Part shown: positions 1 to 5,975 of the stretch, piece after piece
Layout of the letters: the number at the start of each line of letters is the position of its first letter
Numbering within the stretch: position 1 is the first letter of the stretch
NCBI GenBank assembly: GCA_026386995.1
Contig: JAPLMO010000406.1
Coordinates: 1 to 8,061, forward strand
Origin: Planctomycetota bacterium
GTDB taxonomy: Bacteria; Planctomycetota; Phycisphaerae; FEN-1346
Length of the DNA stretch: 8,061 nucleotides
Reading direction: 5' to 3'
Position numbers and translations under genes: made by a program
Notes under the pieces: model-generated
What the model was told of the DNA's origin: nothing
What the model saw: the letters and a program-made list of their open reading frames with translations, nothing else
The model's database searches: none

Positions 1-436
1 TGGCGATGAGGCGGGCAGGAGCGATCTCTTTGCGATGGAGTTCCGGAAGGCCGTAGACGGCATGGCCGAGGTTGGCCTCATCGGCCTTGTGGCCGTAGGT
101 CTTCTCGTAAAGGCCGGGGGCCTTGAGGCGGTAGTCGGCCGAGAAGTCGATGACCTTCAGTCCCTCGGCCAGCAGCGGGCCGACGTACGTCATGCTGGCC
201 GTGTGGGGCAAGGCCAGGAAGACCACGTCGCAGGCGGCGGCCAATGCCTTGACGTCGGCGGGGACGACATCCAGGTCGATCCGGCCGGCGAATTGCGGAA
301 AGAGTTTCGAGAGCGGCCCGCACTTATCGGGCAGGTCCGCCAGGGCGGTGATCTGGGCCTGGGGATGGCCCAGGATGAGCCGCATGAGGTCCGCGGCCGC
401 GTAGCCGCTGGCCCCGATGATGCCGACGCGTGTCAA
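1..436 (-). CDS. argC: N-acetyl-gamma-glutamyl-phosphate reductase, N-terminal part (cut by window edge)
   Basis: This is the NADPH-dependent reductase that converts N-acetylglutamyl phosphate to N-acetylglutamate semialdehyde in cytoplasmic arginine biosynthesis. About 145 residues are present. The N-terminus reads MTRVGIIGASGYAAADLMRL, the family's glycine-rich Rossmann dinucleotide-binding loop (GxSGY). The ArgC-typical stretches VVFLALPHTAS, VIDFSADYRL and YGLPELHR follow in the right order. The window ends after RLIA, just before the expected NPGCYP segment with the catalytic cysteine, so the active site cannot be checked. The start is TTG at 434-436, chosen because AAGGAG (445-450) lies 8 nt upstream and the Rossmann strand begins at residue 4. 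The gene follows rpsI on the same strand with a 140-nt gap containing two hairpins, so it may have its own transcript. No ARG-box-like operator was recognised. The family call is very secure. Confidence 0.95.
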   Translation of the reverse strand, partial: MTRVGIIGASGYAAADLMRLILGHPQAQITALADLPDKCGPLSKLFPQFAGRIDLDVVPADVKALAAACDVVFLALPHTASMTYVGPLLAEGLKVIDFSADYRLKAPGLYEKTYGHKADEANLGHAVYGLPELHRKEIAPARLIA

Positions 437-464
437 GATTTTTTCTCCTTTACTTCCGTATGGT

Positions 465-492
465 GCGCGGCGGTTCTCCTGAACCGCCGCGC
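465..492 (-). repeat. Perfect GC-rich hairpin in the argC leader
   Basis: GCGCGGCGGTTC at 465-476 is exactly complementary to GAACCGCCGCGC at 481-492 across a 4-nt loop, and T464/A493 adds a thirteenth pair. On the argC strand the stem ends about 15 nt before the Shine-Dalgarno sequence at 445-450. No T-run follows on either strand, so it is a poor intrinsic terminator. It could be an mRNA leader structure, a Rho-dependent or stabilising 3' end for the upstream transcript, or a single REP-like palindrome. The fold is certain from the bases; the role is unknown. Confidence 0.6.
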
Positions 493-515
493 AAATCGCA
501 TTCTGGCGCTGTCAT

Positions 516-552
516 ACTAAACAGCACGAGCGGCCCAATGCCAGGCCGCTCG
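516..552 (-). terminator. Candidate terminator after rpsI
   Basis: CGAGCGGCC at 527-535 pairs perfectly with CGGCCGCTCG-type sequence at 544-552 (9 bp, 8-nt loop). On the minus strand the stem starts 24 nt past the rpsI stop codon and is followed by TGCTGTTTAG, a weak T-rich tail. Position and stem strength fit the end of the rplM-rpsI transcript, but the poor U-tract makes intrinsic termination uncertain. Read-through into argC is possible. Confidence 0.45.
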
Positions 553-576
553 CGCTTGAAACGCCACATGCAACGA

Positions 577-993
<417 letters not shown>

Positions 994-1021
994 GTCAATC
1001 TCCTTCTGCTACGAGCCGGCA

Positions 1022-1040
1022 GCGCCGCTGCGGGCGGCGC
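1022..1040 (-). repeat. Short hairpin between rplM and rpsI
   Basis: GCGCCGC at 1022-1028 and GCGGCGC at 1034-1040 form a perfect 7-bp stem with a 5-nt loop inside the 57-nt rplM-rpsI spacer. It ends 15 nt before the rpsI Shine-Dalgarno on the minus strand. There is no U-tract, so it is not an intrinsic terminator. It could modulate translation or mRNA processing, but in DNA this GC-rich a short stem can also arise by chance. Confidence 0.35.
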
Positions 1041-1050
1041 CGCGCGGACC

Positions 1051-1485
1051 CTACAGTTTCAGCGGTTCAGGAAGCTGCGCCTCGTGCGGATGCTCCGCCC
1101 CGGCGTAGATCTTCATCTTGCCGAACATGCTGCGGCCCAACGGACCCTTGGGCATCATGCGCCGGACGGCCAGTTCAATCGGCCGCGTCGGATGACGCGC
1201 GATCATCTTGTCGAACGTCAGGACCTTGCGGCCGCCCGGATGATAGGTGTACCAGTCGTACTCCTTGTTGCGTGCCTTCGAGCCCGTCACCCGCACCTTC
1301 TCGGCATTGATGACGATGATAAAGTCGCCGCAATCGTGGTTCGGCGTGAAGGAGGGGCGATGCTTGCCCTGGAGAATCCGGGCAATTTTGGTCGCCAGGC
1401 GCCCCAGCACCTGGTCGGTCGCATCGACGAGCCACCACTTGCGGTCCACCTGCTCAGGCTTTAGAAACGCGGTCTTCGTATTCAT
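1051..1485 (-). CDS. rplM: 50S ribosomal protein L13
   Basis: L13 is an early-assembling large-subunit protein that binds 23S rRNA. The product has 144 residues, close to the usual ~142. Conserved blocks are WWLVDATDQVLGRLATKIARIL (residues 17-38, split by the reading DATDQVLGRLA), the GKHRPSFTPNHDCGDFIIV region at 40-58, and the C-terminal L13 signature MPKGPLGRSMFGKMKIYAG at 111-129. The frame stays open upstream to 1539, but the ATG at 1483-1485 is chosen because homology to L13 begins there (MNTKTAFLKPEQVDRKWW); the extra 18 residues look non-native. The Shine-Dalgarno is poor (only a GAG-like stretch), which is unusual for a ribosomal protein gene and may matter for control. Its promoter is at 1568-1595, and the leader holds a terminator-like hairpin at 1515-1548. 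It is the first gene of the rplM-rpsI operon. Confidence 0.98.
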   Translation of the reverse strand: MNTKTAFLKPEQVDRKWWLVDATDQVLGRLATKIARILQGKHRPSFTPNHDCGDFIIVINAEKVRVTGSKARNKEYDWYTYHPGGRKVLTFDKMIARHPTRPIELAVRRMMPKGPLGRSMFGKMKIYAGAEHPHEAQLPEPLKL

Positions 1486-1514
1486 CCAATCGCTCGCTGT
1501 TGCCAACGGGTGAC

Positions 1515-1548
1515 AAAAAAACGATGGCAGCGCCTCCACGGCCTGCCA
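1515..1548 (-). promoter_or_regulatory. Possible attenuator in the rplM leader (hairpin plus T7)
   Basis: On the minus strand TGGCAG (1548-1543) pairs with CTGCCA (1530-1525). An inner GCC/GGC (1542-1540 with 1534-1532) is stacked on it, with one bulged G at 1531 and loop GTGGA. After TCG comes a run of seven T (1521-1515). This sits after the predicted transcription start (~1560) and 30 nt before the rplM ATG, so it would act inside the leader of the operon. The 3' arm can alternatively pair as CGCTG (1532-1528) with CAGCG (1499-1495), which would exclude the terminator stem. The stem is short and separated from the T-run, so attenuation is inference. Confidence 0.45.
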
Positions 1549-1567
1549 AGCCTAATGCGAAGAGAGT

Positions 1568-1595
1568 AGTATATGCCATTCTCGGCCGATGTCAA
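1568..1595 (-). promoter_or_regulatory. sigma70-type promoter of the rplM-rpsI operon
   Basis: On the minus strand a perfect -35 box TTGACA (1595-1590) is followed after 16 bp by TATACT (1573-1568), five of six matches to the -10 consensus. Transcription would start near 1560, giving a leader of about 75 nt before rplM. It lies in the 191-nt gap after the lptD-like gene, the expected place for a strong ribosomal-protein promoter. Confidence 0.8.
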
Positions 1596-1676
1596 CAGCC
1601 AAAAGAGGCAAATGCGCGACTGGTGCCCGCCCCGGCGGGTAAACTCCGCCCCGCCGCGCCATGGGGCGCCGTATCG

Positions 1677-4604
1677 CTACCAGGACAACTTCATTTCCTT
1701 CACGCCGACCGGCTGGAACTCGAGGCCGACGAACGATTCCTGCTTGACCGCCTCCTGCTTCAGGCGGATTCGCACCAGCCAGCAGTGCAGGCGGCGAGTC
1801 AGCACGAGGTCGGTCTGTGCGTTCTTCTGCTGGTCGAAGTCGTACTGCTCGAGGAACGTCAGCCGCCACTTCTCGTTGATCCGGTAGTCGAAGCCCAGGA
1901 ACGTGGTGGCCGACTGGCCGCGCGTGAGGAGGCGATGGCCGACGGTGTAACTGAGTCGCGGCGTGTGGACGATGTCGGCGCCGACGGCGAACCGCTCGAG
2001 GATCCCGTCGTCCATGTTGTACGTCGTGTGGGTCCAGAGAGTGGCCATGTCGGTGGTGCGCCAATCGGTGCGGAACTCGATGCGGTTGAAGTTGCGCCGG
2101 TCGTCGGGCGTGATGCCCGGGAAGTCGCGATTGGAGTAGAAGTAGGCTTCCAGGTCGGTGGTGATCCAGTCGACGTCAACACGTTTGCCGGGGGGACCGC
2201 GCTTCGTCTGGAACCGCTGGCGCCAGCCGAGTTCAACGATGCCGGTCTGATCGACGCCGATGACCTCGTGCGTGCCGTACTCCGTCGGGTCGAACGGCCA
2301 GAGTTCGCGGCTGGGGACGGAGACCTGGGCGGCCGAAGCGCTGGCGTCGAAGATGTTGACGTGGCGCAGGCGGTGGACGTCCCAGAAGTCGCTCTCGACG
2401 TTATCGTAAGTGCGCCAGAGTTGCGTGGAGCCTCTTGCGCCTTCGCGTGCGGCGAGGCGTCCCTTGGAGCCGCCGGCCATCGAGTCGCTGAAGTACGACA
2501 GGCGGCCCTCGGCGAACGGGACGATGTTCAGCGGCCCGGCCTTCAGCGGCATGTCGACTTCGTGGCTGGTGTCGGCGATGAGCGTTGCGGAAGAACTGTC
2601 CAGCAGTTCGAACTCGCTCGCCGGCCGGTACCTCGCCATCGCCAGTTCGCTGTCCTGCAAGTACGTCAGGTGATCGTCCCAGAAACTGTGGCCGATGACG
2701 TTATAGCCGATCTGCGGGAAGTACTCCGTCCGCGTGTAGAAGTCCTCGACGCGGGTGGAGGCCAGCAGCGTCAGGGCCTGCTCGTTTTCCTGCTTCTTCA
2801 GGTACACCAGGGTTTCCTGCTGCTTGCCGGTCCGGTTTTCCTCCTCGAAGAACTCGTCGAGGAAGTCCTTGTCGGAAATATAGGACGCCTCGATCGTCAT
2901 TTCCCAGTTTTGCGGCAGGTACTGGCGGTGCCGCCAGGTGGCGCGGCCGCGGTCGGCGTTGGGCGGCTCCACGGTCTGGACGCCCGTGTTCGTGGCGTTC
3001 GGCACGGTGTCTTTGGCATTGATGTTGTGCATGAAGTAAGAGAGGAACTCGCCGTAGTAGGTGTCGCGCTTGTACTCGGACTCGACGCCGAAGGCCGGGC
3101 CGGCCTTGCTCCAGGCGTCGAGGTCCAGGTAGAAGTCGAACCCCTCCGGCTCTTTTTCGATGCCCAGGAGTTTCATCAGGTGCCACTGGGTGGCGACGCC
3201 CGTGCCGCGGCTGCGGCGGTTCTCGATCCGGAGCGACCGCAGGGCCGTGTCGGCCTGCGTCATGTCGCCGGCGAGGCGCGGCCAGTAGGTGACGGGGAAC
3301 TGGCGGATCTCGGCGTTCACGTCGGTCGCAGCGAAGCGGACGCGCTTGTGCTGCACATCGGGCGTCTCGCCGGGGGCCGGCGTCAGGTCCTCGATGCGCA
3401 TCTCGCGGGCGCCGAGGTCGTAGTGCGGCTCGGCGAACTCGCAGGTCGACATCCATGCCTTTGTGCCGACGAACACGCCCTGCGCCAGTTGCCGCATCTC
3501 GTTCGCGTAATAGTAAACCGGGACGTTCCGCCCCTGGGCGAAGGTCTTGATGTCGGTCTTGACGGCCAGGGCCTGCTCGCGCTGAAAATCGTAGTATATC
3601 TGGCTGCACGTCATGGTCCGCCGGCCCTGAATGAGCCGCACATGGCCCTCCAGGTACGCCTCGGCGGCAAGGCGCGTGCCGGTCTTTTCCTCTGCGGCTG
3701 AGCCTCCGGGCGCAGCGCCCCCGGACTTGCGGAGGACGTCTTCGGGCGTCCAGATGACGAGGTTGTCGGCGGCCAGTTCCAGGTTGCCGCGCGTGATGTA
3801 CACGCCGCCCGACCAGATGCTGACGCGCGTCTGGCCCTCGACGAAACTCGTAAAGTTCACCTGCCGCACGTCGTCCTGCGCGACGATCGTGATCTCCTGC
3901 GGCACGCCCGCCTCGCGGACGCCGGGGGGCTCGACCTTCGGCCCGGGCTGCGGCGGAGGAACGACGCCCGTCGGCGTCTCGCGCACGCCCCGCGTCAGGT
4001 ACTCCTGCCGCAACTTCTTGGCCCTGAGGAACAGTTCCGTCCCGTCTGCCCGGCCGCGGAGCGGCTCGTCGGAGTGCAGGCTGATCTCGCCGCGCGTCTC
4101 CATGACGGAGTAGACGGAATCGTATTTCTCGACTTGGCCGCCGGTGCGCTTGTACTCGACGCCCGTTTCGGCATAGACGCCGAGGACGGCCTTGCCGGTC
4201 TTGCGGGCCTCGGCCTCATCGAACCAGATGACGCCGTCGCGGGCCGTCAGTTGCTCGCTCCGCGTCAGGACCGTGAAGCCGTCGATCACCATGATGATGC
4301 GCAGGCCCGGCTTCTCCTCCCACGTGTGGACGACGCGGCCGGTGACCTGGATGAGCGGCTCGGCGGCAGGGGCCTTCTCGGACTCGTCGGGCACGACGAG
4401 GGGCATCCGTTCGGCGGGCCGGGGGTTCGCCGGGCCGGTCTTGGGGACGGAAGCGGCGGCTGGCACTGGTGTGGGGGCCGGCAGCGACGCCTTGGCGTCC
4501 GCAGAAGGGGGAGCCTCGCCGGCGCGCACAGCGGCCCACCCTCCGAGGACCCCCAGGGCGGCACAAAGTGACACTACGGCGAACGTGCGCTTAAAGTTGT
4601 TCAC
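1677..4604 (-). CDS. lptD: LptD/OstA-like outer-membrane LPS-assembly protein
   Basis: LptD is the outer-membrane beta-barrel that inserts lipopolysaccharide delivered by the Lpt bridge. The product has 975 residues, longer than the ~780 of E. coli. Residues 1-28 look like a Sec signal peptide (basic VNNFKRT, hydrophobic core, AVRA before GE). Residues 30-80 are a Pro/Ala-rich linker. Residues 84-200 (VTGRVVHTWEE..., LTARDGVIWFDEAEA) and 235-350 (SGGVYITRGNLELAADNLVIW, AEAYLEGHVRLIQG) look like two OstA/LptA-type beta-jellyroll units, separated by a Pro-rich insert at 210-234. From about 380 on, alternating aromatic/polar strands typical of a barrel run to the end, including WDVHRLRHV (741-749) and a C-terminal MKLSW. 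Start: GTG at 4602-4604 with GGGAG 4 nt upstream. The frame stays open to 5063, but that extension reads through the neighbouring gene and lacks a signal peptide. The gene has its own promoter at 4661-4690. The family call is by domain pattern; sequence divergence from proteobacterial LptD is considerable. Confidence 0.85.
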   Translation of the reverse strand: MNNFKRTFAVVSLCAALGVLGGWAAVRAGEAPPSADAKASLPAPTPVPAAASVPKTGPANPRPAERMPLVVPDESEKAPAAEPLIQVTGRVVHTWEEKPGLRIIMVIDGFTVLTRSEQLTARDGVIWFDEAEARKTGKAVLGVYAETGVEYKRTGGQVEKYDSVYSVMETRGEISLHSDEPLRGRADGTELFLRAKKLRQEYLTRGVRETPTGVVPPPQPGPKVEPPGVREAGVPQEITIVAQDDVRQVNFTSFVEGQTRVSIWSGGVYITRGNLELAADNLVIWTPEDVLRKSGGAAPGGSAAEEKTGTRLAAEAYLEGHVRLIQGRRTMTCSQIYYDFQREQALAVKTDIKTFAQGRNVPVYYYANEMRQLAQGVFVGTKAWMSTCEFAEPHYDLGAREMRIEDLTPAPGETPDVQHKRVRFAATDVNAEIRQFPVTYWPRLAGDMTQADTALRSLRIENRRSRGTGVATQWHLMKLLGIEKEPEGFDFYLDLDAWSKAGPAFGVESEYKRDTYYGEFLSYFMHNINAKDTVPNATNTGVQTVEPPNADRGRATWRHRQYLPQNWEMTIEASYISDKDFLDEFFEEENRTGKQQETLVYLKKQENEQALTLLASTRVEDFYTRTEYFPQIGYNVIGHSFWDDHLTYLQDSELAMARYRPASEFELLDSSSATLIADTSHEVDMPLKAGPLNIVPFAEGRLSYFSDSMAGGSKGRLAAREGARGSTQLWRTYDNVESDFWDVHRLRHVNIFDASASAAQVSVPSRELWPFDPTEYGTHEVIGVDQTGIVELGWRQRFQTKRGPPGKRVDVDWITTDLEAYFYSNRDFPGITPDDRRNFNRIEFRTDWRTTDMATLWTHTTYNMDDGILERFAVGADIVHTPRLSYTVGHRLLTRGQSATTFLGFDYRINEKWRLTFLEQYDFDQQKNAQTDLVLTRRLHCWLVRIRLKQEAVKQESFVGLEFQPVGVKEMKLSW

Positions 4605-4660
4605 GTCGCTCCCGCGGCCGACTACGGCGATCAGATTGAGTCGAAACGCCTTATTCGGCC

Positions 4661-4690
4661 AGTATAGTCCCGCCCAAAAAGAAGTGTCAA
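4661..4690 (-). promoter_or_regulatory. sigma70-type promoter of the lptD-like gene
   Basis: On the minus strand TTGACA (4690-4685) and TATACT (4666-4661) are separated by 18 bp, the same hexamer pair as the rplM promoter. The predicted start near 4654 gives a ~50-nt leader before the GTG at 4604. It lies in the 112-nt gap after the HEAT lipoprotein gene, so the lptD-like gene can be expressed independently of its upstream neighbours. Confidence 0.75.
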
Positions 4691-4716
4691 CACAAATGGC
4701 CGTCCGCCCGGTGTCG

Positions 4717-5784
4717 TTATGGCTTCCGGGGGGCCGGCGGGGAGGTTCTGGGCGTGGCCTGCGGAGGCGCTGTGGGGGCGGCGTCCGGCATCGGTGGGGG
4801 CGGCCGATCCGCCAAGATGTGGCTGCGCCACGACGTTTGGGCCGACAGGATGCGGACGATGGCGGCCGCCGCGGCCGTCCGCTCCGTAAGGTCGGGGCTG
4901 GACAGTAGTTTCTCCAGCCGCGCGATGGCGGGCGTGTAGGCGGTCTCGCCGAGTTCCCGTGCCGCCAGCAGCCGCATGTCGGACTCGGGGGCTTCGAGCA
5001 TGTCCAGCAAGAGCCCGATCCGCTTGAAGTCCCCTTTCTGGGCGACGGCGGCAATCGCCGCAAACTTCACATCCAGAAATCGGCTCTGGCACAACTTCTC
5101 CAGCCGCGGAATGTCGGTGGTGTCGCCGATCTTGCCCAGCAGCCGCACGGCGAAGTACCGCACCTGGTGCCGCTCGTGTTCCGTCAGCGCTCGGACCTGC
5201 TCGACGCCGTCGCGCGAACCGAGGCGCCAGAGCGCCTCCGCCGCCCTGAGCGCGACGAGCGCATCGGGGTCATCCAGTTTCACCTTGATCATCCTGGCTG
5301 CGCTCGGGTTGCCCATGAGGCCCAGGAGCCAGGCGGCCGTGCGGCGCTGCGTGACGTCGGGCGAGGCCAGGCCGTCGCGCAGGAGTGTCACCTGCGACCC
5401 GTTGCCGGTCATGGCCATGCCGAACGCCGCCGCCAGGCGCACGTTCGGGTCGTCGTCGCGCATCTTGCGCTGCAAGAGCGCCGCCGTGTCCGGCCGGCGG
5501 GTGGCGCCCAGGAGCGTGACGGCGATGGCGCGGACGCGCGGGTCGTTGGTGTCGGCCAGGCCTTCAATGTCCTGGTGTGGCGGCGGGCGGTCGGCGTCCA
5601 GGAAAGTTTCGGCCGCGAGGGACTGGAGCGGGGGCTGGCCGGAATGCAGCGCGTCGAGCAGCGCCGCGTAGGGGTTGAACCTGAGGCTGGCCTGCACCTC
5701 GGGGGGCGGGCCTTCCGGGCGAGTCGCCGAACTGCCGCACCCGGCCAGCATTGCTGCCGCCACGAAAATGAGCCACCGTTTCAC
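4717..5784 (-). CDS. HEAT-repeat lipoprotein of unknown function
   Basis: This encodes a predicted membrane-anchored lipoprotein of 355 residues. The N-terminus MKRWLIFVAAAMLAGCGSS is a signal peptide with a lipobox (LAGC), so Cys16 would be lipidated. The residues after it (GSS) carry no Asp retention signal, which by the E. coli rule suggests outer-membrane sorting. Residues about 73-310 are a tandem array of roughly seven to eight HEAT/PBS-lyase-like helical repeats; recurring units such as DPRVRAIAVTLLG, DPNVRLAAAFGMA, ALVALRAAEALWRLG and HQVRYFAVRLLGKIG show the pattern. Residues 325-355 form a Pro-rich, probably disordered tail. Such solenoids usually bind proteins; no catalytic motif is visible. 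The start is GTG at 5782-5784 with a perfect AGGAGG (5791-5796) 6 nt upstream. It lies between lnt and the lptD-like gene, which may hint at an envelope role, but its partner is unknown. Confidence 0.9.
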   Translation of the reverse strand: MKRWLIFVAAAMLAGCGSSATRPEGPPPEVQASLRFNPYAALLDALHSGQPPLQSLAAETFLDADRPPPHQDIEGLADTNDPRVRAIAVTLLGATRRPDTAALLQRKMRDDDPNVRLAAAFGMAMTGNGSQVTLLRDGLASPDVTQRRTAAWLLGLMGNPSAARMIKVKLDDPDALVALRAAEALWRLGSRDGVEQVRALTEHERHQVRYFAVRLLGKIGDTTDIPRLEKLCQSRFLDVKFAAIAAVAQKGDFKRIGLLLDMLEAPESDMRLLAARELGETAYTPAIARLEKLLSSPDLTERTAAAAAIVRILSAQTSWRSHILADRPPPPMPDAAPTAPPQATPRTSPPAPRKP

Positions 5785-5843
5785 GTTGGGCCTCCTGAAT
5801 ATTAATATGCCTAATGCGACAGCGCAATCCTACGTTGTTGTAC

Positions 5844-5975
5844 TAATGCGCCTGTTGCCCAATTGCCGTTCATGTAGGGTGGGTGCTCTGCACCCACCAT
5901 TTTCACGCGAGAAAAACGGCATTGGTGGGTGCAGAGCACCCACCCTACATATTGGGCAACAGGCCTTAATGCGCC
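5844..5975. repeat. 9-bp direct repeat flanking the palindromic element (possible target-site duplication)
   Basis: TAATGCGCC occurs at 5844-5852 and again at 5967-5975, immediately outside the paired palindrome, leaving a 114-bp unit at 5853-5966. The right copy contains the last codons of lnt and part of its stop. Removing one copy plus the 114 bp would leave lnt ending CAT TAG instead of CAT TAA, still with the same protein. This fits an insertion with target duplication. IS200/IS605-like enzymes do not normally duplicate targets, so a MITE-like origin or chance must be considered. Confidence 0.4.
5850..5964. repeat. REP/BIME-like paired palindrome between lnt and the HEAT gene
   Basis: Two 28-bp units, 5872-5899 and 5923-5950, are perfect inverted copies of each other. 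Each unit contains GTAG (5874-5877 in the left copy) directly followed by a 9-bp hairpin, GGTGGGTGC / GCACCCACC with loop TCT. A GTAG-type tetranucleotide at the 5' foot of a palindrome is the hallmark of REP sequences, and a head-to-head pair is the BIME arrangement. Outside them lies a further perfect 14-bp inverted repeat, 5850-5863 (GCCTGTTGCCCAAT) with 5951-5964. REPs are mobilised by RAYT (TnpA-REP) Y1 transposases; none is encoded here. The structure is certain, the REP class assignment probable. Confidence 0.8.

Noticed and set aside
1656..1669. Small hairpin GCGCC / GGCGC downstream of the lptD-like gene, considered as its terminator
   Set aside because: It has only 5 bp and no T-tract on the minus strand; GC-rich sequence gives such stems often.
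1500..3701. Long plus-strand open frame (733 codons) opposite the lptD-like gene
   Set aside because: It is antisense to a gene with a signal peptide, promoter and barrel pattern. Its translation is Val/Gly/Ala/Arg-rich with no recognisable motif, typical of a GC-rich shadow frame.
4605..5063. N-terminal extension of the lptD-like frame to an ATG at 5063
   Set aside because: The extension overlaps the HEAT gene in another frame, crosses the promoter at 4661-4690, and is Arg/Pro/Ser-rich junk. The GTG at 4604 begins a signal peptide behind a ribosome site.
5799..5808. Palindrome ATATTAATAT just upstream of the HEAT gene ribosome site, considered as operator or -10
   Set aside because: No -35 box lies at a suitable distance, and a 10-bp AT palindrome alone is weak evidence.
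1551..5819. Shared 10-mer CCTAATGCGA at 1551-1560 and 5810-5819
   Set aside because: In a window of this size several tens of 10-mer matches are expected by chance, and the two contexts share nothing else.
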